Positions 28,608-36,730 of a stretch of 48,165 bases of DNA are shown here, piece after piece. The DNA comes from an uncultured Bacteroidota bacterium (GTDB lineage: Bacteria; Bacteroidota; Bacteroidia; Flavobacteriales; Flavobacteriaceae), in the NCBI GenBank assembly GCA_913060705.1, contig CAJXTX010000007.1, positions 1-48,165 of the forward strand, in the 5' to 3' direction. The notes under the pieces are model-generated. The model worked only from the letters and a program-made list of their open reading frames with translations. It searched no databases and was not told the origin of the DNA. How positions within the stretch are numbered: position 1 is the first letter of the stretch; every line of letters starts with the position of its first letter. Made by a program: the position numbers and the translations under genes.

Positions 28608-29978
28608 ATGTTTCTTATATTATACCTGCTTTCGCTTTTTTCTATCCCCCCTCAAATTGACGGTAGAAATCTTGTCGTTTTTGGGGCAAGAGAGGGCTTT
28701 GTGTTAGTTTCTAACGACAGCCTCTATTACACGATTGATGGGGTAGATTTTGAATCGAGAAAGCACAATTTTGGTCTGGATATGTACCGTATGCAGCCAG
28801 TCCCTAAGGCCGAAAAGAATACAAAGACCTTTATGGTATCGAGCGGAGGTGGAATGGTTTATCGTTATGATGAGGTGGTTGACACCTTGGTACGACTAGA
28901 CAATTCTTACTTGTTTATGAGCCGGTTTGGCGAAGCCAGAGTGTCTCGAAAAGATACTATCTACACTTTTGGCGGGTATGGAGAGTTTAATTATTCGGAC
29001 AAATTAATTTCTTTCAAGCAAAACTTTAGAGAATGGAATGTTGAACCTATTGAAGACCCTCTTCCGATCCCTTCGCGCAAACATTTTATTCAATACGACA
29101 CGCTTTCAGATAACATTTACATTGGATTTGGTGATCAGTCTTTTTTCAAAGATGGCGTTGAACGAATTAGAGAAATCCCATTTATCTACAGGTTTGATAA
29201 GAACAATAAGGCTATAGAAGCAGGCAGTTTTGAATCGCTCATAGAGACAACCAAAAAATTTACACGAGGACTGTATACCTATAAACAGTTTCATCATTAC
29301 CGGCAGCCGCTTCTATATTCAAATGAAGGGATATGGTCTATAGACTTAATTCATAAAAAAGCCATACATCATATCAACCCAGATCTTGTAAGGTTGCAGC
29401 AGTACACCCAGATTTTAGCTTATAACGATTATACGGGGAGGTTCTTGTTAGCTGCTAACTATGAGACTACGAGCCCTAGATACCATGTTGTAAATGAGTT
29501 AGACTTGTTAGGGCTAGAATATGAAGAGTACCCTCTAGGTTATACCAGTATTCCTAATTGGGTGTACTTATTAGGGGGGTTAGCCGTTCTATTCCTACTT
29601 CCTTTATTTAGGACAAAAAGTTATGTGGCTTTAAATGATACCATTAAGCGAAATGAGCGACGCATACAACAGCGGCTTTCTTCTGAAGATTTCAATATTC
29701 TTCAACTTATTACTGAGGCCTATCCGGGTAGTGTTGAGTATCCAGAATTGCAAAATTCTTACCAAAAAGACCTCTCTTACGAAAGCCGAATCAAAAAGTT
29801 GCGCGCTTCAATCAAGGAGATTGACGAGGTTGTTCAAAACATTATAGGACGCAAACGCAATTCAATTTTTGAAATTGAGAAGGGGCGTGAGGATAAACGT
29901 GTTAAAGTGATTCGTATTAAAAACGATAAGCTTAAAACCGTTGACTTCTTCGGACGATTAAAAAGAAAATCAAAGTAA
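28608..29978 (+). CDS. Unclassified membrane protein: extracytoplasmic domain, one TM, possible cytoplasmic winged helix
   Basis: I do not recognise a named family. The 456-residue protein has a hydrophobic N-terminus consistent with a signal peptide (1 to about 14), about 300 beta-rich extracytoplasmic residues that look propeller- or Kelch-like (YTFGGYGEFNYSDK, FIYRFDKNNKAIEAG), a single membrane span at about 315-334 (WVYLLGGLAVLFLLPLF) and a basic cytoplasmic tail of about 122 residues. In the tail, LSSEDFNILQLITEA, then YPELQNSYQ and ESRIKKLRASIKEID, followed by hairpin-like strands (SIFEIEKG and KRVKVIRIKN), is reminiscent of a winged-helix DNA-binding domain. This layout suggests a membrane-bound one-component regulator. 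That is inference. It is 40 bases after the phytase gene and overlaps hemB convergently by 9 bases; sampled lines have GC near 35-40%. Confidence 0.55.
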   Translation: MFLILYLLSLFSIPPQIDGRNLVVFGAREGFVLVSNDSLYYTIDGVDFESRKHNFGLDMYRMQPVPKAEKNTKTFMVSSGGGMVYRYDEVVDTLVRLDNSYLFMSRFGEARVSRKDTIYTFGGYGEFNYSDKLISFKQNFREWNVEPIEDPLPIPSRKHFIQYDTLSDNIYIGFGDQSFFKDGVERIREIPFIYRFDKNNKAIEAGSFESLIETTKKFTRGLYTYKQFHHYRQPLLYSNEGIWSIDLIHKKAIHHINPDLVRLQQYTQILAYNDYTGRFLLAANYETTSPRYHVVNELDLLGLEYEEYPLGYTSIPNWVYLLGGLAVLFLLPLFRTKSYVALNDTIKRNERRIQQRLSSEDFNILQLITEAYPGSVEYPELQNSYQKDLSYESRIKKLRASIKEIDEVVQNIIGRKRNSIFEIEKGREDKRVKVIRIKNDKLKTVDFFGRLKRKSK

Positions 29979-30956
29979 AGAAGCGACTTCTTTTGCAAAA
30001 TAAGTGGCGATGATATCCGCCCCTGCCCGCTTGAACGAGAGTAACTGTTCGAGTACAATGGGCTCGTATTCTACCCAGCCCTTTTCGGCAGCGGCCTTGA
30101 TCATGGCATATTCACCTGAGACCTGGTATACGGCAATCGGAAGCACGATTTCGTTTTTAAGATCACGAACGATGTCGAGATAAGCGAGTCCTGGTTTCAC
30201 CATCAAAATATCCGCTCCTTCTTCTTGGTCCATGAGGGCTTCTTTTAGGGCCTCCTTGCGATTTGCGGGATCCATTTGATAGGTCTTCTTATCGCGTGGT
30301 ATTTCTTCACCTGCCACTGGGGCAGAATCTAAGGCGTCTCGAAATGGTCCGTAATGCGCGCTTGCGTATTTAGCTGCATACGAAAGGATGCCCACGTCTT
30401 CATATCCGGCAGCATCGAGCGCTTGCCTGATTTGGATGACACGTCCGTCCATCATATCACTAGGAGCTACAAAATCGGCACCAGCACGTGCATGAGAAAC
30501 ACTCATTTTACAAAGCGCCTCAACCGTAGGGTCGTTGAGCACCTTGCCTGCGGCCACGATGCCGTCATGGCCGTATATAGAGTAGGGGTCTAAAGCCACA
30601 TCTGTGAATACTAACATTTCTGGACACACCTGTTTGACCGTCTTGATCGCCCGCTGCATAAGCCCATTCTCATTGAACGCCTCGGTTCCTGCATTGTCTT
30701 TGAACTTTTGATCTGCCTTTGCGAACAAGAGCACTCCTTTTAGGTGCAAGGCATGAAGCTCTTTGATTTCTTGCTGCAACTGGTCGAGACTCATTCTATA
30801 CTGACCAGGCATAGATAGAATTTCTTCTTTGACACCCTGTCCTTCGACCACAAAAAGAGGGACCAAGAAATCATTTACACTGAGTTGGGTTTCTTGGACG
30901 AGCGCTCTGATGGCGGCATTTTGTCGCAAGCGACGGTTTCTAATGATGGGGTACAT
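29970..30956 (-). CDS. hemB: Delta-aminolevulinic acid dehydratase (porphobilinogen synthase)
   Basis: Condenses two 5-aminolevulinate molecules to porphobilinogen. The 328-residue protein has both Schiff-base lysines, K196 (LSYAAKYASA) and K254 (ILMVKPGLAYLD). The metal loop reads FTDVALDPYSIYGHDG (117-132) and lacks the zinc-binding cysteines of the C-x-C...C type, so it belongs to the Mg-dependent, Asp-rich class. Last gene of the minus-strand heme operon; its start overlaps the phzF-like gene by 17 bases. Confidence 0.97.
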   Translation of the reverse strand: MYPIIRNRRLRQNAAIRALVQETQLSVNDFLVPLFVVEGQGVKEEILSMPGQYRMSLDQLQQEIKELHALHLKGVLLFAKADQKFKDNAGTEAFNENGLMQRAIKTVKQVCPEMLVFTDVALDPYSIYGHDGIVAAGKVLNDPTVEALCKMSVSHARAGADFVAPSDMMDGRVIQIRQALDAAGYEDVGILSYAAKYASAHYGPFRDALDSAPVAGEEIPRDKKTYQMDPANRKEALKEALMDQEEGADILMVKPGLAYLDIVRDLKNEIVLPIAVYQVSGEYAMIKAAAEKGWVEYEPIVLEQLLSFKRAGADIIATYFAKEVASLL

Positions 30957-31758
30957 AAATTTCTCCTTTTAAATAGAGGGATGCGTCACCGCTGAGCAGC
31001 ACACGATCCTCTTTGAGTTCACATAGTAAGGTACCGCCTCTCTGAGAGGCTTGGTAAGCAGTCATTTTAGTTTTGCCCAGTCTTTTAGACCAATAAACGG
31101 CCAATGAGGTATGGGCCGAACCAGTTACAGGGTCTTCATCGACCCCCACCGCAGGGCCAAAAAACCGAGAAACAAAATCGATTTCTCCCTCGCCTTTTGC
31201 GGTAAGAATCACTCCGCGAAAGGGCATCGTTCGAATCCGTTGCAAGTCTGGGGTAGCTAGGCGGACGCTTTCTGCTGAATCAAGCCTCAAGATCAAATCC
31301 GAGGCTCCTTTTTGTCCATCTAGAACGGGGGCCCCTACCACTTCAATAAGATGGCTTGAAAGGGCATAAGGCTCTAATTGATCTGCAGGAAAATCGAGCG
31401 TATAGGTATTCGATTCTGCACGACTTACCGACAGTATACCCGACTGAAGGCTTTGAAACGCTATGGAATCATTTTGGGCGATGCCTTCTGAGAATAACAC
31501 ATGAGCTGCGGCCAGTGTAGCGTGTCCGCAAAGGGCCACCTCTGTAGTTGGTGTGAACCAGCGCAACTCGAAGGGTTTTAGGTCGATGCGTACAAATGCG
31601 GTTTCTGCAAGATTGTTTTCGGCGGCGATGGCCTGCATGACGGCCTCATCCATGGGCGCATCGAGCAGACAGACTGCCGCAGGGTTTCCTGAGAACACCT
31701 TCGCAGTGAAGGCGTCTACCTGATACATTGGTATTTTCAATAATTCGGTCACACCCAT
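30940..31758 (-). CDS. PhzF family isomerase/epimerase-like protein
   Basis: Cytoplasmic protein of the PhzF (diaminopimelate-epimerase fold) family; most members outside phenazine producers have no proven substrate. The 272-residue sequence has VDAFTAKVFSGNPAAVC near the N-terminus, AAENNLAETAFV with the conserved catalytic-type Glu, FTPTTEVALCGHATLAAAHV, and the C-terminal EDPVTGSAHTSLA. It is embedded between hemF and hemB, overlapping both (10 and 17 bases), so it is co-transcribed with heme genes. The start chosen overlaps the hemF stop; a later ATG at 31728 would remove the first strand of the fold. Confidence 0.88.
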   Translation of the reverse strand: MGVTELLKIPMYQVDAFTAKVFSGNPAAVCLLDAPMDEAVMQAIAAENNLAETAFVRIDLKPFELRWFTPTTEVALCGHATLAAAHVLFSEGIAQNDSIAFQSLQSGILSVSRAESNTYTLDFPADQLEPYALSSHLIEVVGAPVLDGQKGASDLILRLDSAESVRLATPDLQRIRTMPFRGVILTAKGEGEIDFVSRFFGPAVGVDEDPVTGSAHTSLAVYWSKRLGKTKMTAYQASQRGGTLLCELKEDRVLLSGDASLYLKGEIYVPHH

Positions 31759-32660
31759 GCTTTTGGATTTTCAAGCACTTCAACGAGACGCGCCTCTTCT
31801 GAGCCTTTTTCGGGTTGGTGATTGTAACGCCACTGCACATGAGCCGGAAGGCTCATTAAGATACTTTCGATACGGCCGTTAGTTTTCAATCCAAACAAGG
31901 TGCCTTTGTCGTGCACTAAGTTGAATTCTACATAACGCCCTCTTCGAATTTCTTGCCAATCGCGTTGCTCCGTGGTATATGAAAGTGTTTTGCGACGGTT
32001 CACAATGGGCACATAGGCCTCTACAAAGCTGTTTCCGACCTCGGTTACAAAATCATACCACTGTTGCATACTCCGCTCGGGGAGGGCTTTCAGGTAATCA
32101 AAAAACAGTCCACCTACGCCTCGCGCCTCATTGCGGTGGGCGTTCCAGAAATAGGCGTCACACTGCTTCTTGTATTTCGGATAAAAGGCAGGGTCGTGCG
32201 CGTCACAGGCGCGTTTGCATACCTGGTGAAAGTGCGTGGCATCTTCTTCAAAAAGATAATACGGAGTCAGGTCTTGTCCGCCTCCAAACCAAGCGTCGAC
32301 AATTTCTCCCTGTTTGTTGTACATTTCAAAATACCGCCAATTGGCATGGACCGTGGGCACCATCGGACTCTTAGGGTGAATGACTAGTGACAATCCGCAA
32401 GCGAAAAAATCTCCTTCTTCAACCTTGAAATAGGCTTTCATCGTATCGGGAAGCTCGCCGTGCACCGCCGAAATGTTCACCCCGCCCTTTTCAAAAACGT
32501 TACCGTTTTCGATGACGCGGGTGCGTCCGCCCCCGCCTCCAGGCCGCTCCCAAAGATCTTCTTGAAAAGTGGCCCCGCCGTCTTCGGCCTCAAGGGCGGC
32601 ACAAATCTGATCTTGAAGGGTTTGAATGTAGGCGTAGAAGGTGTCTTTTAGGCTGTTCAT
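31749..32660 (-). CDS. hemF: Oxygen-dependent coproporphyrinogen III oxidase
   Basis: Oxidative decarboxylation of coproporphyrinogen III to protoporphyrinogen IX using O2. The 303-residue protein is rich in family signatures: WERPGGGGGRTRVIENG, HANWRYFEM, WFGGGQDLTPYYLFEEDA, GVGGLFFDYL, and RRGRYVEFNLVHDKGTLFG. Normal length. Presence of HemF means heme is made aerobically. Fourth-stage gene of the operon, 14 bases after hemE. Confidence 0.97.
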   Translation of the reverse strand: MNSLKDTFYAYIQTLQDQICAALEAEDGGATFQEDLWERPGGGGGRTRVIENGNVFEKGGVNISAVHGELPDTMKAYFKVEEGDFFACGLSLVIHPKSPMVPTVHANWRYFEMYNKQGEIVDAWFGGGQDLTPYYLFEEDATHFHQVCKRACDAHDPAFYPKYKKQCDAYFWNAHRNEARGVGGLFFDYLKALPERSMQQWYDFVTEVGNSFVEAYVPIVNRRKTLSYTTEQRDWQEIRRGRYVEFNLVHDKGTLFGLKTNGRIESILMSLPAHVQWRYNHQPEKGSEEARLVEVLENPKAWV

Positions 32661-32674
32661 AGGGCAAGTGGTAG

Positions 32675-33703
32675 TTAGTGGTAATTCTTTACGGCGTCAA
32701 TAAAGGCTTTTGCATGTTCGACAGGAATGTTGGGTAGAATGCCGTGACCTAGGTTGACGATATAGCGGTCTTTACCGAATCCGTCGATCATTTGACGCAC
32801 ATCGGCTTTGATGCGCGAAACAGGCGATAGCAGTCGTGCTGGGTCGTAATTTCCCTGAAGGGTGATTTTGCCTTTGCTGAGGTAACGCGCGTTACGCGGC
32901 GAACAGGTCCAGTCGACCCCGAGGGCAGACGCACCGGTTTCTGCCATATCTGAGAGCGCAAACCAACATCCTTTACCGAAGAGGGTTACCGGAGCAAGGT
33001 CTTTAAGCGCATCAACAATCTGACGCATGTATTGCAGTGAAAATTCATTGTAGTCTTCAGGGCCGAGCATTCCTCCCCACGAGTCGAAGATTTGCAATGC
33101 ATGAACACCAGCTGCTACTTTAGCCTTGAGGTAGGCAATGGTGGTGTCGGTAATTTTTTGCAACAGGGCATGCGCCACTTCGGGTTGAGAGAAGCAGAGT
33201 GATTTCGCCAGGTCAAAGTTTTTACTGCCTTGCCCTTGAACACTGTAGCATAAGATCGTCCATGGCGAACCAGCAAATCCGATCAGCGGAACACTGTTGT
33301 CGAGCTTTTCAAGGGTCATTTTTACGGCCTCAAAGACATATCCTAAGGTCTCGTGCACGTCTGGTACAATGACGCGGTCAAGGTCTTCTTTGGTTCGAAC
33401 AGGGTTGGGCAGATAGGGTCCGAAACCAGGACGCATCTCTACATCGATGTTCATCGCCTGGGGTACCACCAAAATATCACTGAACAAGATGGCCGCATCC
33501 ATCCCAAACCTTCTCAAAGGCTGAACCGTAATCTCAGAGGCCAGTTCAGGGGTTTGACAGCGGGTGAAGAAGTCGTACTTCTCACGAAGTTCTATGAATT
33601 CAGGCAAGTAGCGCCCTGCTTGGCGCATCATCCAAACGGGTGGCCGATTTACGGTTTCTCCACGAAGGGCTTTGAGGTAAAGGTCGTTTTTAGGAGTCGT
33701 CAT
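32675..33703 (-). CDS. hemE: Uroporphyrinogen decarboxylase
   Basis: Removes the four acetate carboxyls of uroporphyrinogen III to give coproporphyrinogen III. The 342-residue protein has [17 protein letters not shown] (21-37), [13 protein letters not shown] with the conserved Asp, [12 protein letters not shown] and the C-terminal [18 protein letters not shown]. Length normal. Its ATG overlaps the hemD stop by 4 bases (ATGA type). Confidence 0.97.
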   Translation of the reverse strand: MTTPKNDLYLKALRGETVNRPPVWMMRQAGRYLPEFIELREKYDFFTRCQTPELASEITVQPLRRFGMDAAILFSDILVVPQAMNIDVEMRPGFGPYLPNPVRTKEDLDRVIVPDVHETLGYVFEAVKMTLEKLDNSVPLIGFAGSPWTILCYSVQGQGSKNFDLAKSLCFSQPEVAHALLQKITDTTIAYLKAKVAAGVHALQIFDSWGGMLGPEDYNEFSLQYMRQIVDALKDLAPVTLFGKGCWFALSDMAETGASALGVDWTCSPRNARYLSKGKITLQGNYDPARLLSPVSRIKADVRQMIDGFGKDRYIVNLGHGILPNIPVEHAKAFIDAVKNYH

Positions 33704-34365
33704 AGTTCTTTTTTAAAGTGGTTGATCACCTCAACAGCGAGGTGCATGGCGCCTGCCTTCTTCGAAACAAGCAAATTTGAGCTGTGTGCTTTTACGGCCT
33801 CAGCAGTGGTTTCTCCGATGCAGCAGGCCAGTGTGCTATCGCTTAGGGCATTGTATTTCAGGTAGCTATCGATACCACTGGGGCTAAAAAACAGAACGGC
33901 GTCGAAAGTATTTGAGAACGTTTTTTCAACGGCCCGCGTCATGTAACAATCCATATAATCGCATCCTTTTTCACGAATGAAATGTTCAAGAGCAGTGGTC
34001 TTGCGAACCCCCGTGAACCAGAGCGGCTTGGTTTGAAGCGGCTTCAAGTGATCTTCGATCAGCGCAGCGGCGTTTTCTGCTTGTGCCGTTACCTTTATTC
34101 CAAGGTCGGCCAGGGCATTGGCGGTTTGCTCGCCCACACAAAACCATTGGGCGTTTAGCAAGGTTTTTTCGTCTTGGCGATGCCAGTATTCTTTCAGTGC
34201 TGCCACGGCGTTCTGACTGCTACACACATAGACCGGATAGGGGGCCGCACTGAACGGAAAGCACTCTGCTTCGAGCGCGTTGTAATGGGTCAACGCGTGG
34301 CCTGCCCCTAATAGGCGCTCGTAGATGGCATCCTCAAGAATTTTGGTGCTAAGAATGCTGGCCAT
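33700..34365 (-). CDS. hemD: Uroporphyrinogen-III synthase
   Basis: Cyclises hydroxymethylbilane with inversion of ring D. The family is poorly conserved; here the 221-residue length, the two-lobed Rossmann-like pattern, [27 protein letters not shown] and [13 protein letters not shown]...[13 protein letters not shown] support the call. Position between hemC (17-base overlap) and hemE (4-base overlap) is strong additional evidence. Confidence 0.9.
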   Translation of the reverse strand: MASILSTKILEDAIYERLLGAGHALTHYNALEAECFPFSAAPYPVYVCSSQNAVAALKEYWHRQDEKTLLNAQWFCVGEQTANALADLGIKVTAQAENAAALIEDHLKPLQTKPLWFTGVRKTTALEHFIREKGCDYMDCYMTRAVEKTFSNTFDAVLFFSPSGIDSYLKYNALSDSTLACCIGETTAEAVKAHSSNLLVSKKAGAMHLAVEVINHFKKEL

Positions 34366-35254
34366 CGCGAATAGATTTTAAAATTGCACTTCCGCCATTC
34401 TCGAGCACTTCGTTCACTAAGCTGTCAATGTGCTCTAGGGCCTCATCTTGCGAAAGACGTCGTTCTACAACAACGGCTTTAGATCCGTCGAGGCTGAAGA
34501 GTCCGCCCTTAAAAAATAGGACTTCGTTTTCAAGGTAGGCATAGGCCCCTATGGGAGAGCTACACCCTCCTTCAAGTCTTCTTAAGAATTCACGCTCTAT
34601 GGTTACTGCGAGCGCGGTTTCATCGTCGTTCAAGCTTTTACTTGTGGTAATTGCTTTTTCGTCTTGCATGCGCGTGGCGACTGCAATCGCTCCCTGTGCC
34701 GGAGCGGGAATCATCCAGGGTAGAGGTTCAATCTGCAGGGCGTCAAGGCCGAGGCGCTCGAGCCCTGCGGCCGCGAAAACTCCACCTTTTACAGGCTGTT
34801 CGGCCACTTTGTTCAATCGGGTCTGAACATTACCTCTCAAGCCTATCACCTGATCTTTAGGATAACGATTGAGCCATTGCGCCTTGCGCCGTAAGCTTCC
34901 GGTGGCAATGGTGTTGGAGTGGGCGTCATTGCCTTTTACGAGCACGTCTTGCGGATTCGCCCGTTTAAGGATGGCTGAAAGGGTCAACCCCTCGGCCAAA
35001 AGTGTAGGAACATCTTTGAGCGAATGCACCGCTAAGTCGATATGATTGCTCAAAAGCGCTGCGTCTAGGGTCTTTGTGAACACACCTGTGAGCCCCATTT
35101 GATAGATTGGAGTGGTTAGGTTGAGGTCTCCTTCTGATTTGATCGGAACGATTTCGCAGGCGGTACCCGATTGTTCTAGTGCGCTCTTCACCTTTTCGGC
35201 TTGCCAAAGGGCCAGCGCGCTATCTCGTGTTCCTATGCGAAGTGCTGTGCTCAT
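34349..35254 (-). CDS. hemC: Hydroxymethylbilane synthase (porphobilinogen deaminase)
   Basis: Polymerises four porphobilinogens into hydroxymethylbilane on a dipyrromethane cofactor. The 301-residue protein has RIGTRDSALALWQA, HSLKDVPT (77-84), ATGSLRRKAQ, LRGNVQTRLNK, and the cofactor cysteine C231 in LRRLEGGCSSPIGAYA. Start overlaps the hemA stop by 4 bases. Confidence 0.97.
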   Translation of the reverse strand: MSTALRIGTRDSALALWQAEKVKSALEQSGTACEIVPIKSEGDLNLTTPIYQMGLTGVFTKTLDAALLSNHIDLAVHSLKDVPTLLAEGLTLSAILKRANPQDVLVKGNDAHSNTIATGSLRRKAQWLNRYPKDQVIGLRGNVQTRLNKVAEQPVKGGVFAAAGLERLGLDALQIEPLPWMIPAPAQGAIAVATRMQDEKAITTSKSLNDDETALAVTIEREFLRRLEGGCSSPIGAYAYLENEVLFFKGGLFSLDGSKAVVVERRLSQDEALEHIDSLVNEVLENGGSAILKSIRDGQHS

Positions 35255-36498
35255 TCACCCTCTTTTTCAAGTTCGAACAGGGCCTCAATAAGCTGCATTT
35301 TTTGCTCGAGATCGTCGTCGCTTGCGCGCAAGAAGTTGGCAAATTGCTTGGTGATTTTCTGAACCAGGCGGTCTCCGAAGTCGTCGATTACTTCACTGTG
35401 TTTCGCCCCCGAACTGCTTTTTGATTTTTTCAGAAGATAGGCACGTTCTTCTTCTTTGAATTGACTGAGACGTTCTTTGAGAGCCGAAATGGTCGCTGCA
35501 AACTTTCGGTTGTCGACCCAGGTCAGAAACTCCCCTTTGATTTCGTCTATGATTTCTTCTGCCAAAGGCACTTGAGATTTTCTGCGCTCAAGCGTGTCGT
35601 CTGTGATCTTAGATAAATCGTCAATATCGACTACATTCACTTGATCGAGTGTTCCTACCTCTGAGGCGACATTTTTAGGAACAGAAAGATCGAGAATAGT
35701 GAGCGGCTTTTTGAGGTAAAGCAGCGCCTTGGTCACCGTCGGTTTCTGCGCGCCGGTGGCGACAATCAGCACATCGGCCTTGCGGATTTCGGTTTGAAGT
35801 TCTTCGTATCCTTTGACATTGAGTTCGAACTTTCCTGCGATCTCTTCGGCAGTTGAGCGCGTTCGATTAATCAAGGTGATATGCTTATTGCTCGTGTGCT
35901 TGACTAGGTTTTCGCAAGTGTTACGACCGATTTTTCCGGTCCCGAAGAGCAGCAAGTTTTTCTCGCTGATGTTGGGAATATTCTCAAGCAGATAGCGCAC
36001 TGAGGCGAACGAAACTGAAGTGGCTCCGCTTGATATTTCTGTTTGATTCTTGATCCGTTTTGAAGCCTGAATGACAGCGTTCACAAGGCGTTCAAGAAAG
36101 ACGTTATTCAGTTGTAAGGCCTTTGATCTTCTGAAGGCCTGTTTGATTTGTGAGATGATTTCGAAGTCCCCTAAGATCTGACTGTCAAGGCCTGTCCCCA
36201 CTCTGAAAAGGTGATTGACGGCTTGTTCGTTTTGAAAGACATATCCTTCTGTCTTGAAAAGGTCAGCATCTCCTTTGGTGTGTTTACAGAGCAGGTCAAT
36301 GAGTTGGTCGGGTGAAGAGGCAAATCCGTAGAGCTCTGTGCGGTTACATGTTGAAATCACGATCAGGGCCTCAATGCCCAAGTCGTGCGCGTCATGGCTA
36401 AGCGATTCGCCACGGGCACCGTCAATACTGAATTTGCCGCGCGTCTCTGCGTCTGTTTTGATATAGCTAACGCCTATGGCGTAAAAGTTCTCGAGCAT
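35251..36498 (-). CDS. hemA: Glutamyl-tRNA reductase
   Basis: NADPH-dependent reduction of glutamyl-tRNA to glutamate-1-semialdehyde, the first and usually rate-limiting step of C5-route tetrapyrrole synthesis. The 415-residue protein has the catalytic C51 in VISTCNRTELYG, RVGTGLDSQILGDFEIISQIK, an NADPH domain (LLLFGTGKIGRNTCENLV) and the C-terminal helical dimerisation domain. HemL, the next enzyme, is absent from the window. First gene of the operon hemA-C-D-E-F-phzF-hemB. Confidence 0.97.
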   Translation of the reverse strand: MLENFYAIGVSYIKTDAETRGKFSIDGARGESLSHDAHDLGIEALIVISTCNRTELYGFASSPDQLIDLLCKHTKGDADLFKTEGYVFQNEQAVNHLFRVGTGLDSQILGDFEIISQIKQAFRRSKALQLNNVFLERLVNAVIQASKRIKNQTEISSGATSVSFASVRYLLENIPNISEKNLLLFGTGKIGRNTCENLVKHTSNKHITLINRTRSTAEEIAGKFELNVKGYEELQTEIRKADVLIVATGAQKPTVTKALLYLKKPLTILDLSVPKNVASEVGTLDQVNVVDIDDLSKITDDTLERRKSQVPLAEEIIDEIKGEFLTWVDNRKFAATISALKERLSQFKEEERAYLLKKSKSSSGAKHSEVIDDFGDRLVQKITKQFANFLRASDDDLEQKMQLIEALFELEKEGE

Positions 36499-36504
36499 CT
36501 GTAG

Positions 36505-36525
36505 GTTGCTTGCTTGAAAAGCAAC
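36505..36525 (-). promoter_or_regulatory. Small hairpin in the hemA 5' leader
   Basis: GTTGCTT (36505-36511) and AAGCAAC (36519-36525) can pair around a 7-base loop right after the -7 element, so the structure would lie at the very 5' end of the hemA mRNA. Role unknown; could be chance. Confidence 0.3.
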
Positions 36526-36526
36526 A

Positions 36527-36534
36527 CAAAATTA
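36527..36534 (-). promoter_or_regulatory. -7 element of the hemA operon
   Basis: TAATTTTG on the minus strand matches TAnnTTTG, 28 bases before the hemA ATG. No good -33 TTTG at 18-20 bases. Confidence 0.55.
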
Positions 36535-36663
36535 AGTGCAGAACTTAGCTTAAAATAACGCTAAACGTCTTCAGCGCGTTATATGCAGTTAAATGACGGA
36601 TTAAGATTGCGGTATTTTTTGTAATAGCCACTATAACAGCATTTTGAGACTGTATATTTCTAT

Positions 36664-36695
36664 TTAGACTCTTTTTAAATTAGACTTTTTTGAAT
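36664..36695 (+). repeat. Tandem 16-bp direct repeat upstream of the AraC gene
   Basis: TTAGACTCTTTTTAAA (36664-36679) is followed directly by TTAGACTTTTTTGAAT (36680-36695), 13 of 16 bases identical. It ends 6 bases before the -7 element, covering the -33 region. AraC-family regulators commonly bind direct repeats, so this may be an operator; the T-rich character leaves a chance origin possible. Confidence 0.5.
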
Positions 36696-36700
36696 TGAAG

Positions 36701-36708
36701 TATCTTTG
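36701..36708 (+). promoter_or_regulatory. -7 element of the AraC-type regulator gene
   Basis: TATCTTTG exact match, 22 bases before the ATG at 36731. Confidence 0.6.
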
Positions 36709-36730
36709 TTTCTCAAAAAAATAACGCTAG

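Noticed and set aside
31979-32374. A 131-codon open frame antisense to hemF
   Set aside because: Shadow of a strongly conserved gene; composition is typical of reverse-frame translation.
33353-33865. A 170-codon open frame antisense to hemE and hemD
   Set aside because: Lies fully opposite two well-conserved genes, crosses their junction, and its translation resembles no domain.
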